This document shows, piece by piece, positions 1 to 8,728 of a stretch of 47,837 nt of DNA. The notes beneath the pieces were generated by a model, which was given only the letters and a program-made list of their open reading frames with translations, did no database searches and had not been told where the DNA came from. The position numbers and the translations under genes were made by a program. The stretch lies in assembly GCA_016208915.1 (NCBI GenBank), contig JACQXE010000031.1:1-47837 (forward strand), in the 5' to 3' direction. The stretch comes from Nitrospirota bacterium (GTDB taxonomy: Bacteria; Nitrospirota; Thermodesulfovibrionia; Thermodesulfovibrionales; UBA1546). The first letter of the stretch is position 1. Every line of letters begins with the position of its first letter.

Positions 1-85
1 ATTATGGCTTTGGGAGGCAGGGAACAGACTCCTTTAAGGGTTCCATGACCCAGGTGAAATGGAGTTCTCCTGCCTGTCCAACTTT
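1..85 (+). ncRNA. possible 3' part of a structured RNA, family not identified
   Basis: The left edge can fold. Bases 16-25 pair with 64-74 (GGCAGGGAAC against GTTCTCCTGCC, one bulged C), and GGGT at 38-41 pairs with ACCC at 48-51 inside. No reading frame is convincing. A terminator-like hairpin follows at once and would end such a transcript. The layout could be the end of a 6S-type RNA or a leader, but I do not recognise a family and the 5' part lies outside the window. Confidence 0.25.
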
Positions 86-105
86 AACGGGTAAAACCCG
101 TTTAT
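86..105 (+). terminator. intrinsic terminator-like hairpin
   Basis: AACGGGT, three A, ACCCGTT form a perfect 7-bp stem with a 3-nt loop, followed by TATATAAAT. It sits between the structured stretch at the left edge and hicB, so it probably ends the upstream transcript. The U-tract is imperfect. Confidence 0.45.
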
Positions 106-146
106 ATAAATCTTATAACACAAATTCTTAGTAGGAGGTGTTGTAA

Positions 147-380
147 TTGAAAAACTATAATCTTCAGGTGATTATAGAGCAGGATGAAGACGGTGTTTTT
201 ATTGCAGAATGTCCGGCTCTTCAGGGATGCTATGCTCAGGGAAAAACCTATGAGGAGGCAATCGAGAACATAAAGGATGTGATAGCAATGTGCATTGAAG
301 AACTGAGAGATGAAAAGAAAAAAATTAACCTTAAATATCCTGAAGTTATCGGCATAAAATCACTTGAGGTTGCAGTTTGA
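147..380 (+). CDS. hicB: HicB-family antitoxin
   Basis: 77 aa, single HicB/UPF0150 fold: an N-terminal strand, then EDGVFIAECPALQGCYAQG, then a helix rich in E/K (YEEAIENIKDVIAMCIEEL). This domain binds and neutralises the HicA mRNA interferase and usually autoregulates the operon. The start is TTG, chosen because GGAGG at 134-138 is correctly spaced and there is no in-frame ATG. It lacks the C-terminal DNA-binding extension of long HicB proteins. The stop overlaps the start of hicA, so the two are co-translated. Family assignment is clear; activity is inferred. Confidence 0.85.
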   Translation: MKNYNLQVIIEQDEDGVFIAECPALQGCYAQGKTYEEAIENIKDVIAMCIEELRDEKKKINLKYPEVIGIKSLEVAV

Positions 381-619
381 GTGGACATGGCCTACCAATA
401 CTAACTGCAAGGGAAATAATCAGAATCCTTGAGAAAATAGGATTTCAAAATACAAGAAAATCAAAAGGCAGTCATTTTAGATATATTCACCATGATGGAA
501 GAAAAACTACAATTCCGGTTCACAAAGGCAAAACAATCAGCAGGGGACTCTTAAGAAAAATTATCCGCGATATTGAGTTGTCTCCGGAAGATTTTATTAA
601 GCTCACAAAGGAGATCTAA
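377..619 (+). CDS. hicA: HicA-family mRNA interferase toxin
   Basis: 80 aa with a double-stranded-RNA-binding-like fold. The signature GSHFRYIHHDGRKTTIPVHK carries the catalytic His of the GSHxx(Y/F) motif, followed by the typical GLLRKIIRDIELSPEDF tail. HicA toxins cleave mRNA and tmRNA. The start is TTG, overlapping the hicB stop (TTGA), so translation is coupled. The order is antitoxin then toxin. It appears intact. No bases unlike its neighbours stand out, but the pair lies beside repeat-rich spacer DNA. Confidence 0.85.
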   Translation: MSGHGLPILTAREIIRILEKIGFQNTRKSKGSHFRYIHHDGRKTTIPVHKGKTISRGLLRKIIRDIELSPEDFIKLTKEI

Positions 620-1067
620 TCTGCTATAATCGCTCAAGGAAGACATCATTAAGGTTCAGCACAACTGCTCTCCTCGGCGAGTCCGCCTGAGTGCGGGGGC
701 GAGTCGCTGAGGCGACCGTGCAACCGGCTTCTGGGTTCACCCCGTTAGAAAGGCTGCAAGTTAATAGAGTATCAATTAGTAATATATTCGTACGTCTTAT
801 ATCACTTAAACGAAGAATTTCCATTTCTAACGGGGCAAAAAAATCGAGGCTCTACAATTTCCTTCTGATAATGCACGAGCCTGCCTACCGGACAGGCAGG
901 CACGTGTTTGTGTTCCACAAAAGTGCAGAAGAGCAATAGAGCCATAGTGCAATAGTATATAAGACGAAAAACTACAGTACTATGCTATGGAACTACGGGA
1001 CTTTGGAACCAAGACAATTGCATCTTTTAAGGTAATTTTGATATTATTTGGGTAGGAGGAGGCCACA
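620..1067. other. 448-bp repeat-rich spacer, no gene seen
   Basis: It holds a GC-rich stretch with several short inverted repeats (660-735), a long inverted repeat (740-835), a GCCTGCCT/AGGCAGGC micro-palindrome (879-901), and a degenerate purine-rich tract of GCAATAG-like units (920-1010). A similar tract follows the next toxin-antitoxin pair (about 1850-1945). The short open frames here look like chance. Confidence 0.6.
740..835. repeat. 96-bp inverted-repeat element (CCCCGTTAGAAA ends)
   Basis: CCCCGTTAGAAA (740-751) and TTTCTAACGGGG (824-835) are exact 12-bp inverted repeats around 72 AT-rich bases with no coding potential. The arrangement suits a non-autonomous MITE-like insertion or a long hairpin. 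Only one copy is in the window. Confidence 0.6.
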
Positions 1068-1466
1068 ATGCCTACAGAGTTAAAGACAGAGCATCCTTAC
1101 ATTATCAAAAATCCAGAAATCTGCGGCGGCTCGCCTGTTATATCTGGCACAAGAATTACAGTGCGTTTAATCGCCTCAATGGTGAAAAGCGGAAGTTCTG
1201 CGGAAGATATCCTCCTCGGCTATCCTCATCTTACATTTGCACAGATCCACGATGCCATCAGCTATTATTTTGATCATAAAACCGAGATTGAACAGGAAAT
1301 TCAGGAAAATACAATCAGAGCAATTATGAAAAGAGCTAATATGAGATTAGTTGTTGGTGAATCCGGTATTGACAGGCTTGTAACAGAAGAAGAGCTTGAA
1401 AAATTGTCAGATGAGGAAAAAGAAAAGACATATGCGTGGGACACCCTTCCTGAAAAATATGACTGA
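1068..1466 (+). CDS. DUF433-domain protein, probable antitoxin
   Basis: 132 aa. Residues about 10-70 form a DUF433 helix-turn-helix domain: a conserved NPEICGGSPVISGTRITV, then SAEDILLGYPHLTFAQIHDAI. DUF433 proteins are commonly antitoxin partners of PIN-like proteins. The C-terminal 60 residues are charged (KLSDEEKEKTYAWDTLPEKYD) and may wrap the toxin. AGGAGG lies just upstream of the ATG. The stop overlaps the next start by one base (TGATG), so this and the next gene form a two-gene operon. DNA binding and autoregulation are inferred from the family. Confidence 0.75.
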   Translation: MPTELKTEHPYIIKNPEICGGSPVISGTRITVRLIASMVKSGSSAEDILLGYPHLTFAQIHDAISYYFDHKTEIEQEIQENTIRAIMKRANMRLVVGESGIDRLVTEEELEKLSDEEKEKTYAWDTLPEKYD

Positions 1467-1819
1467 TGGCCCCTATTAGGCTTTATCTTGATGAAATGAT
1501 TCCTGTTGACCTCACCTTAATATTAAAGCAATACAATTATGATATCTTGTCTGCTAAAGATGCGGGAATGCTTGGCAAAAGTGATTTGGAGCAACTTGCA
1601 TTTGCAGTTTCTCAGAACAGAGCCATACTCACCTTCAATATCGGCGATTTTACAAGGCTTCACAAATCATGGCTCATTGAAAGTAAATTACATAAAGGTA
1701 TTATTGTATCTCCTGAGATAAAAATTACAGAGCTTATAAGGCTTACCCTCAAATTACTTGCCGTGACCAGAGATGGTGAAATTGAGAATCAACTTAGATT
1801 TCTACAGGAGTTTCAATAA
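1466..1819 (+). CDS. DUF5615 PIN-like nuclease, probable toxin
   Basis: 117 aa. It shows the pattern of PIN-like DUF5615/Mut7-C proteins: LYLDEMIPVDLTLILKQ with an early acidic D8-E9, then LGKSDLEQLAFAVSQNRAILTFNIGDFTRL, where the second acidic cluster falls after a beta strand. These acidic residues would bind metal in an RNase active site. The gene is translationally coupled to the DUF433 gene, the usual arrangement for this toxin-antitoxin class. It is full length for the family. The RNA target is unknown. Confidence 0.7.
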   Translation: MAPIRLYLDEMIPVDLTLILKQYNYDILSAKDAGMLGKSDLEQLAFAVSQNRAILTFNIGDFTRLHKSWLIESKLHKGIIVSPEIKITELIRLTLKLLAVTRDGEIENQLRFLQEFQ

Positions 1820-2033
1820 TCTTAATGCTTTTTTTTCCCCTTTAAATCATGCACGAGCATCTGTTTGTATTTCAGAAAGTGGAATAGCGAAGAAGCATGG
1901 AAAGGCGAAAACACCAAAGTGCAGGGGAGCGGAAATGCGATAAAACAAGCCCGTACATTCTCACAATTCTTTACCCATAAAAATATTCTGTGTTAAACTA
2001 ATAGAAACTACATGAAAATCCCCGGAAAGAAGT

Positions 2034-3821
2034 ATGCCTAAAAATATACGTAATTTTTCGATAATTGCCCATATCGACCACGGCAAGTCAACTCTTGCTG
2101 ACAGGCTGCTCGAATACACAGGCGCCTTGAGCGAGCGTGAGATGCAGGCGCAGGTATTGGATTCAATGGACCTCGAAAGGGAGAGAGGGATCACAATAAA
2201 GGCACATTCAGTAAGGTTGAACTATACTGCTGATGACGGCCAGAATTATATCCTCAACCTTATTGATACGCCGGGTCATGTAGATTTCTCTTATGAGGTC
2301 TCGCGGAGTCTTGCTTCCTGCGAAGGCGCCCTTCTCGTTGTTGATGCTTCACAGGGAGTTGAGGCGCAGACACTCGCAAATGCCCATCTCGCTGTTGAAA
2401 ACAACCTTGAGATAATACCTGTGATAAATAAAATAGACCTGCCTGCTGCTGATCTGGAAAAAACAAAAGAGCAGATAGAGGATGCAATTGGGATTGACTG
2501 TTCTGATGCAATATCTGCAAGCGCAAAAGAAGGCATAGGGACAAAAGATATACTTGAGTCTATTGTTAAAAGGATTCCACCCCCAAAAGGAGATGATAAT
2601 AAGCCGCTTAAGGCATTGATATTTGATTCATGGTTTGACAACTATCAGGGAGTTATTGTTCTCGTAAGAGTCTTTGACGGAAAAGTAAGAGCCGGCCAAA
2701 AGATTAAGCTTATGGCTAATGAAAATGTTTTGGAGGTATCACAGGTAGGAATCTTCTCACCAAAGATAGTGCCTGTTGATGAGCTCAGCTCCGGCGAGGT
2801 CGGCTATATAATTGCTGGGATTAAAAGCGTTACTGATACAAAGATAGGAGATACGATAACATATGCTGACAATCCTGCGCTGGAGCCATGCCACGGATAT
2901 AAGGATATAAAGCCGATGGTCTTCTGTGGGCTTTATCCAACACAGTCTCATCAGTACGAAAACCTCAGAGACGCGCTTAATAAGCTGCGATTGAACGACT
3001 CTTCATTTAATTATGAGCCTGAGACATCTCTGGCGCTCGGTTTTGGCTTCAGGTGTGGTTTTCTGGGTCTGCTTCACATGGAGATAATACAGGAGCGCCT
3101 TGAGCGTGAATTTGATCTTTCTCTTCTGAGCACTTCACCCACAGTTGTCTACAGGATTACAACTGCAAAAGGAGAGGTATTGCATATCGAAAACCCTGCA
3201 ATGCTCCCTGAGAAATACGAAAAGATAGAAGAGCCTTTTGTTGTTACGACCATCCTTGTGCCAAAAGATTTTATAGGCCCAATACTAGATCTCTGTCAGG
3301 AAAAAAGGGGAACGCAGAGAAGCTTTAACTTCATAGGCAAAGAAAGGATAAAGGTAGAGTATGAACTTCCTTTAAATGAAATACTCTGGGATTTTTACGA
3401 CAGACTGAAATCCCTTTCAAGAGGATATGCATCCATGGACTATGATTTTCTCGGCTACAGAGAATCAGACCTTGTCAGGCTGAACATCCTGCTGAACGGG
3501 GAATTGGTTGATGCCCTTTCTTTGATAGTTCACAAGGATAAGGCATATTATAAGGGACGACAGCTTGCCGAGAAATTAAAAGAGATTATACCAAGGCAAT
3601 TATTCGAGGTTGCGATACAGGCTGCCATTGGCAATAAGATCATAGCAAGGGAGTCGGTGAAGGCAGTGAGAAAAGATGTTATTGCCAAATGCTATGGCGG
3701 TGATATAACAAGAAAAAGAAAACTCCTTGAGAAACAGAAAGAGGGAAAGAAGCGCATGAAGCAGATCGGAAGGGTCGAACTTCCGCAGGAGGCGTTTCTT
3801 GCTGTGCTGAAGGTGAAATAG
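2034..3821 (+). CDS. lepA: elongation factor 4 (LepA)
   Basis: 595 aa, the usual LepA length. G1 is AHIDHGKS, the switch is [10 protein letters not shown]3 is DTPGHVDF and G4 is NKIDLP. Domain II, the EF-G-like domains III and V, and the LepA-specific C-terminal domain ([20 protein letters not shown]) follow. LepA is a ribosome-binding GTPase that acts on stalled or mistranslocated ribosomes and in 30S biogenesis. GGAAAG precedes the ATG. The radical SAM gene follows within a few bases, suggesting co-transcription. Confidence 0.97.
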   Translation: MPKNIRNFSIIAHIDHGKSTLADRLLEYTGALSEREMQAQVLDSMDLERERGITIKAHSVRLNYTADDGQNYILNLIDTPGHVDFSYEVSRSLASCEGALLVVDASQGVEAQTLANAHLAVENNLEIIPVINKIDLPAADLEKTKEQIEDAIGIDCSDAISASAKEGIGTKDILESIVKRIPPPKGDDNKPLKALIFDSWFDNYQGVIVLVRVFDGKVRAGQKIKLMANENVLEVSQVGIFSPKIVPVDELSSGEVGYIIAGIKSVTDTKIGDTITYADNPALEPCHGYKDIKPMVFCGLYPTQSHQYENLRDALNKLRLNDSSFNYEPETSLALGFGFRCGFLGLLHMEIIQERLEREFDLSLLSTSPTVVYRITTAKGEVLHIENPAMLPEKYEKIEEPFVVTTILVPKDFIGPILDLCQEKRGTQRSFNFIGKERIKVEYELPLNEILWDFYDRLKSLSRGYASMDYDFLGYRESDLVRLNILLNGELVDALSLIVHKDKAYYKGRQLAEKLKEIIPRQLFEVAIQAAIGNKIIARESVKAVRKDVIAKCYGGDITRKRKLLEKQKEGKKRMKQIGRVELPQEAFLAVLKVK

Positions 3822-3826
3822 ATTTG

Positions 3827-4780
3827 ATGATTATGAAGCAGAGATACAATTCCTTTGGCCCTTATATGAAAAAAAAGTTTGACACAAATGTTTATAAGGT
3901 TAATGTTGATGCAGGCTTTACATGCCCAAACAGAGACGGGACCCTCGGGGTCACAGGATGTATCTACTGCAACAACGACAGTTTCAGGCCGAGTTCCTGC
4001 AGGCCAAGCCTCTCGGTAACAGAGCAGATACATAACGGGATATCATATTTGGGCAAAAGATACAGGGCAGAAAAGTTTCTCGCATATTTCCAACCCTTTA
4101 CAAATACGTATGCAAAGGTTGAAGAACTTGAGCTGCTTTACAAAGAAGCGCTGGAAGAACCATCAGTAATCGGTCTCGCAATAGGCACAAGGCCTGATTG
4201 CATTGATGAAGAAAAGATCAAGTTTCTGGAGTCTTTAGCAAAAAAATATTTCATTCTCATAGAATACGGCCTTCAGTCGATATATGACAAGACACTCAGG
4301 TTTATACGCAGAGGGCACGACTACAGAAAATTCCTTGATGCAGTCGCATTAACCCAAAACAGAGGCATATTCATCGGTGCACATCTGATTGTAGGCTTTC
4401 CTACAGAAACAAGGGAAGAGATCCTCAGCATGGCTGATGAGGTCTCATGCCTGCCTATTCATTTCTTGAAGATACACCAGCTTCAGGTTGTGAAGGATAC
4501 GCCGTTGGCAGAACTTTACAGGAAAAACCCTTTTCATACATACGATTATGAGGAGTATCTTGACCTTGTCGTTGATTTCATAGAAAGGCTTTCCCCTGAG
4601 ATTATCCTTCAGCGGCTTTTTGCAACAGCTCCTGATGACATACTGATAGCACCGAGGTGGGACAGAAGCCGCCATCAGGTAAACAAGGGTATTGAGCAGA
4701 GATTCATTCAGAGGGACACATTTCAGGGCAGAAAATTCAGGGCATTCACCCTCTCTCTCAGTTCGTCTGCAAAAAATTGA
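3827..4780 (+). CDS. TIGR01212-family (YhcC-like) radical SAM protein
   Basis: About 317 aa. The iron-sulfur motif of this family is visible: CPNRDGTLGVTGCIYCNN, with the CxxC pair at the end and the leading Cys in CPNRD. The next conserved stretch, LAYFQPFTNTYA, is also typical. Function is unproven; relatives may act on RNA or small molecules. Several starts are possible (TTG 3824, ATG 3827, ATG 3833); 3827 has the best spacing to the purine-rich end of lepA. Its 3' end overlaps the convergent acyl-ligase gene by 58 bp. Confidence 0.85.
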   Translation: MIMKQRYNSFGPYMKKKFDTNVYKVNVDAGFTCPNRDGTLGVTGCIYCNNDSFRPSSCRPSLSVTEQIHNGISYLGKRYRAEKFLAYFQPFTNTYAKVEELELLYKEALEEPSVIGLAIGTRPDCIDEEKIKFLESLAKKYFILIEYGLQSIYDKTLRFIRRGHDYRKFLDAVALTQNRGIFIGAHLIVGFPTETREEILSMADEVSCLPIHFLKIHQLQVVKDTPLAELYRKNPFHTYDYEEYLDLVVDFIERLSPEIILQRLFATAPDDILIAPRWDRSRHQVNKGIEQRFIQRDTFQGRKFRAFTLSLSSSAKN

Positions 4781-7419
4781 TGCCTGTCCATCCCCTCGGG
4801 TTTTTTCGACAGGTCCAAATCTGAGGGATAAAACGGCTTGCCGAATATGAGTCTTACTTTTTTACACTTTGGCCAGTATGCTCCTCTCGGCAGGGCATCA
4901 AAGGTGCCTCTTATCAGCGCAGGCACAACAGGAATATTGAGTTCAAGCGCAAGCATGCCAATCCCTTTTTTGAATTCCATGAGATTCCCATCATAAGACC
5001 TGCCGCCTTCAGCAAATATGCAAAGAGATTTTCCGCTTCTTAGAACATATGCAGAAAGCTGAAGCGCCTTATTTAAATAAGTCTCAGGGTCTATTGGTAT
5101 TACATGGCTAAGCCGGGCAAAATATGCAGTGAGCCTGCCTGAAAAATATTCCTGAAATCCTTGGAAATAAAGATTCCTGAATATCTTTAACTGCGCCCCT
5201 GCGGCAATAACAAAACCGTCCATATTACTGCAATGGTTAGGAGCTATAATGAAATTTCCTTCAGGGATGTTTTCCGTGCCCCTGACTTTAAAGCTGAAAA
5301 ATATCTTCAGCAAAAACTTGGGGATTATCATTAGTGCCGACACAAAAAACCATTCAAAAAATCCCTGCTTAAGACCGATACTCTTTTTTTCGATATCTGC
5401 AGGTTCCTGTGAGAAGATATAAGCAATGCCCTTTTCTGGTTCCTGTCCTGAGATTGCAGTCTCCTTACTGCCTGCGCCTGAGTCCTTCAGCCTCTGGATA
5501 AGCTCTCCAACAGTATATACGTCAGACGCAAAGGTTTCAGGCAATTTTAAAGAGAATTCCTTTTCAAGACATACAACAAGTTCAATCCTCTGAAGCGAAT
5601 CAAGCCCGAGGTCAAGTTCGAGATTGTCTGTTGACCGTATCTGAAGCTTCTCCTTAATCAAGGGTTTTATGCATTCAACTACTCTTCTGCCTGTTTCATC
5701 TGAGAATAATGTTTTATCAACTTCTTCTGCCTTCTGGCTTCTCGCCTCTGGCCTCTCCATGAGGTCTTTAATCATAAACCTACGCAGTTTACCGAGCGGT
5801 GTTCTCGGCAATGGTTCCTGATAAAGGGTAAAACCTTTTATCCGCATATACGAAGGAAGCATGATTGAGACATGGGTTATCTGCCAGTTCAATGCCTCCC
5901 TGATATTTCCTATCCTCTGTTGCCTTGCATAATCAAAGTCAGGGACTATAATCGCATGCAGCGACGCTGTTCCGACCTTATCCTCCAGACCGAATATGCC
6001 TATTTCTTTAATGAGGGGAATTTTAAGATATTCTTTCTCCACATCCTCGGGATAAACATTCTTGCCTGAACCGAGGACAATCACCTCTTTTATCCTGCCT
6101 GTTATAAAAAGAAATCCGTCTTTATCCATATACCCAAGGTCTCCGCTGAAAAACCATCCGCCTCTTATTGCCTGAGATGTTGCTTCAGGATTTTTATAGT
6201 ACCCCTTCATAACCATAGGGCCATTTATTGTAATCTCGCCCTCTTCTGATATGCCCTTCGCCTTCTGCGTTGCAGAATCTGTTATCTTAATCTCAACAGA
6301 GGGCAGCGGGATGCCTACAGAGCCTGCCTTGCGTTTGTTTATCGGATTAAATGTCACAACAGGAGATGTCTCTGTAAGGCCGTAACCCTCAAGCACTGTG
6401 AAGCCTACTGCCTCAAGGTCATTCATCACCTGAGGTTCAAGCCTTGCGCCTCCGCATGCAAAAAATCTGAACTGTCTGCCTAATGCGTGGTGTGCTGATC
6501 TGAATATCACCTTTCCGATATTTATGCCTGTATTTCGTCTCAGCGTCCTGCAAAGTCTCAGAATATTCATCGCTAGCCATGATAAGGCCAAAGGGGCCTG
6601 TTTGAGTTTATTTATAATTCCATTCCTGATAAGCTCAAGAAGTTGCGGGACACTAATTAAAATGGTAACCCCCATCTCTTTTATAGAAGCTATGATTTCA
6701 CTACCTTTCAAACTCGGGGCATAGGTAATTCCTGCGCCAAGAAAAACAGGCACAAGGAATGTGCACATGAATGGATATGTGTGATGCAGCGGAAGAATCG
6801 AAAGCACATTGTCGCTTTCTGTAACAACGCGTGCCTTTATTAAAGCCTCTGCGTCAGAACAAAAATTCCTGTGGGTAAGCATTACCCCTTTCGGCATCCC
6901 TGTTGTGCCTGAGGTATATATCAGAGAAGCGATATCTTCAGGCGCTGTCTCTGGGAATTGGGTTGTTTTCTTAGTCTTACATATCTCTCTGAATTCATCG
7001 GAATCAAAGTTAATCTGCATGACACTCATCACCAAGCCTGTAAAAAGACCATTTACAGCCTCTGCTGAATTCTTTTCTGTTTTCGAACTGTGAAAAACTG
7101 CCCGGGCATCAGAGTCAGACAAAAGGTTCATTACGGCTTCTGCACTGAGCTGAGAATCTATGGGCACTGAGATAGCGCCCGCCATAAGTGTCCCCATGTA
7201 AGCCATGCACCACTCAGGTCTGTTCTCTGAGATTATTGCAACTCTATCCCCTTTGCTAATCCCTGCCCCAATGAGATAGTATGCAATTGATTCTGATGCA
7301 TTAAGGAATTCTCTGTAGGTTATTTTCTTCCATGTCTGGTCAAAATAGTTGAACGCGACATTATCTTTGTTCTTTGCTGCAGTGTTGAAAAATATGCTTT
7401 GAATGGTATATCCAAACAT
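4723..7419 (-). CDS. three-domain fusion: AMP-dependent acyl ligase, acyl carrier, PlsC-type acyltransferase
   Basis: 898 aa. The N-terminal 540 residues are an ANL-family ligase with YTSGTTGMPKGVMLTHRN and the A8 loop TGRIKEVIVLGSGKNVYPEDVE. An acyl carrier domain follows, with LGLDSLQRIEL and Ser608 placed to carry phosphopantetheine. The C-terminal 210 residues are a PlsC/LPLAT domain with NHCSNMD (His729, Asp734) and FAEGGRS; hydrophobic segments near 680-710 suggest membrane attachment. One chain could thus activate a fatty acid with ATP, hold it as a thioester and transfer it to a lysolipid, much like Aas with an added carrier. The acceptor is unknown. Confidence 0.88.
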   Translation of the reverse strand: MFGYTIQSIFFNTAAKNKDNVAFNYFDQTWKKITYREFLNASESIAYYLIGAGISKGDRVAIISENRPEWCMAYMGTLMAGAISVPIDSQLSAEAVMNLLSDSDARAVFHSSKTEKNSAEAVNGLFTGLVMSVMQINFDSDEFREICKTKKTTQFPETAPEDIASLIYTSGTTGMPKGVMLTHRNFCSDAEALIKARVVTESDNVLSILPLHHTYPFMCTFLVPVFLGAGITYAPSLKGSEIIASIKEMGVTILISVPQLLELIRNGIINKLKQAPLALSWLAMNILRLCRTLRRNTGINIGKVIFRSAHHALGRQFRFFACGGARLEPQVMNDLEAVGFTVLEGYGLTETSPVVTFNPINKRKAGSVGIPLPSVEIKITDSATQKAKGISEEGEITINGPMVMKGYYKNPEATSQAIRGGWFFSGDLGYMDKDGFLFITGRIKEVIVLGSGKNVYPEDVEKEYLKIPLIKEIGIFGLEDKVGTASLHAIIVPDFDYARQQRIGNIREALNWQITHVSIMLPSYMRIKGFTLYQEPLPRTPLGKLRRFMIKDLMERPEARSQKAEEVDKTLFSDETGRRVVECIKPLIKEKLQIRSTDNLELDLGLDSLQRIELVVCLEKEFSLKLPETFASDVYTVGELIQRLKDSGAGSKETAISGQEPEKGIAYIFSQEPADIEKKSIGLKQGFFEWFFVSALMIIPKFLLKIFFSFKVRGTENIPEGNFIIAPNHCSNMDGFVIAAGAQLKIFRNLYFQGFQEYFSGRLTAYFARLSHVIPIDPETYLNKALQLSAYVLRSGKSLCIFAEGGRSYDGNLMEFKKGIGMLALELNIPVVPALIRGTFDALPRGAYWPKCKKVRLIFGKPFYPSDLDLSKKPEGMDRHQFFADELRERVNALNFLP

Positions 7420-7488
7420 TTTTATTCATTATCTGAAAAGCAGAACAAAATAGCAATGTTTAAATGTCCCTTAATCTATGATAGAGTA

Positions 7489-7661
7489 GGCAGGACATAG
7501 CATTTTCGCTCATTCCCTGCCTGCCGGCAGGCAGGTCGGTCGTCCCGACCACTTCCGCCTCGGCGGATTCGCCTGAGGCGAAGAGGTTTTTGCCTCTTTA
7601 TATTTATATACATACTGTCGGAATATCAGCAAAAAAATCCGCTCAAAAACTATATCCTGCC
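7489..7661. repeat. dispersed inverted-repeat element, copy A
   Basis: The ends are GGCAGGACATAG (7489-7500) and CTATATCCTGCC (7650-7661), imperfect inverted repeats. Inside are TTTTCGCTCATTC, a perfect 20-bp palindrome (7516-7535), a TTCGCCTGAGGCGAA hairpin, GAGGTTTTTGCCTC, and CTGTCGGAATATCAGC with AAATCCGCTC. The same pieces in the same order, allowing for orientation, occur at 11707, 36123 and 37735. No ORF is present, so it is probably non-autonomous. It lies in the spacer upstream of hisI. Confidence 0.75.
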
Positions 7662-7713
7662 GGTCATATTAAATTTATGCTAAAATTTAAACAACATTTT
7701 GAGGAGGATTATC

Positions 7714-8037
7714 ATGATACCTGAATTAAAGTTCAATGAGAAAGGCCTGATTCCTGCGATTATACAGGATATAGAAAGCAACGAGGTTCTTATGATGGCT
7801 TATATGGACAAGATTGCTCTCGAGAAAACTTTGGACACAGGATTTGCGCATTTTTGGTCACGCTCAAGGCAAAAATACTGGATGAAAGGCGAAACATCAG
7901 GTAATGTCCAGGAAGTTAAGGAAATCCTTTATGACTGTGATGAGGATACTTTGCTTGTTAAAGTAATCCAGCGTGGCCCCGGAGCCTGTCATACAGGAAA
8001 CAGGACCTGCTTTTTCAGAAAAATAATAAAACGATAA
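7714..8037 (+). CDS. hisI: phosphoribosyl-AMP cyclohydrolase (HisI)
   Basis: 107 aa, monofunctional: there is no HisE pyrophosphohydrolase extension. It contains [25 protein letters not shown]-rich [11 protein letters not shown], and the metal-binding cluster DCDEDTLL with [13 protein letters not shown]. It opens the adenine ring of PR-AMP in step 3 of histidine synthesis, using zinc and magnesium. The ATG at 7714 is chosen over the upstream TTG at 7699 because GAGGAGG (7701-7707) is a well-spaced ribosome site and would otherwise be coding. No other his gene is adjacent. Confidence 0.95.
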   Translation: MIPELKFNEKGLIPAIIQDIESNEVLMMAYMDKIALEKTLDTGFAHFWSRSRQKYWMKGETSGNVQEVKEILYDCDEDTLLVKVIQRGPGACHTGNRTCFFRKIIKR

Positions 8038-8057
8038 TCTGCTTCCAATTTATATTT

Positions 8058-8636
8058 TTATCCGGCTTTATAAACCTTCATTACCTCGTCCCTTAAAACA
8101 AGGGCATCTACCTTATAGCCTAAAGCCTCGATATTCTCTCTACCGCCTTCCTGCCTGTCAATAAGGCAGATTACCTTAACTATCTCAAGCCCTGCCTCTT
8201 GAGCCCTGTTAATTGCCTCTATAGTTGATTTTCCTGTAGTGATTACATCATCAACAATTACAACACTGTCACCTGATTTCACATTGCCCTCTATCCACTG
8301 CATTGTGCCGTGAGATTTTGCAGTCTTTCTTACAACAAATGTTTCTACAGGTCTGTCTTTCAAATAGGATGTGTATGAGACAGCATATGCAACAGCGTCA
8401 GCCCCGAGTGTAAGCCCGCCTATGGCATTTACACTAAGGTCTTTTATCATTTCTAAAAGGAGAGTCCCGATAAGATACATACCCTCAGGATGCAGTGTTA
8501 CTGACTTGCAGTTGAAATAATAATTGGACATCCTGCCTGATACGAGCTTGAATATCGGCTTTTCGCTATACTTGAATGCCTTTTCATAAACAAGTCCTAT
8601 CAGTCTGTTTTTCTGCAAAGCAAGTTGCTCTGACAT
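8058..8636 (-). CDS. pyrE: orotate phosphoribosyltransferase
   Basis: 192 aa. The PRPP-binding loop VVIVDDVITTGKSTIEA is intact, with the acidic pair DD. The flexible-loop region VVRKTAKSHGTMQWIEG and the N-terminal FKLVSGRMSNYYFNCK are typical of OPRTase. It makes OMP from orotate and PRPP in pyrimidine synthesis. It converges with hisI and is divergent from folD across about 90 bp. Length is slightly short but normal for stand-alone PyrE. Confidence 0.92.
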   Translation of the reverse strand: MSEQLALQKNRLIGLVYEKAFKYSEKPIFKLVSGRMSNYYFNCKSVTLHPEGMYLIGTLLLEMIKDLSVNAIGGLTLGADAVAYAVSYTSYLKDRPVETFVVRKTAKSHGTMQWIEGNVKSGDSVVIVDDVITTGKSTIEAINRAQEAGLEIVKVICLIDRQEGGRENIEALGYKVDALVLRDEVMKVYKAG

Positions 8637-8728
8637 AGTGATTGAAAATACAATAAATATAAGGGGTTGTCAATGTCTATCCCAATATGTAAACTATAAA
8701 ATATTTTTTAAAAGCATGGTGGAGCGAG

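Noticed and set aside
624-939. Two short ORFs in the first spacer
   Set aside because: They run through inverted repeats and lack ribosome sites and protein-like sequence.
7699-7713. TTG start for HisI
   Set aside because: It would turn the GAGGAGG ribosome site into codons; the ATG at 7714 is well placed.
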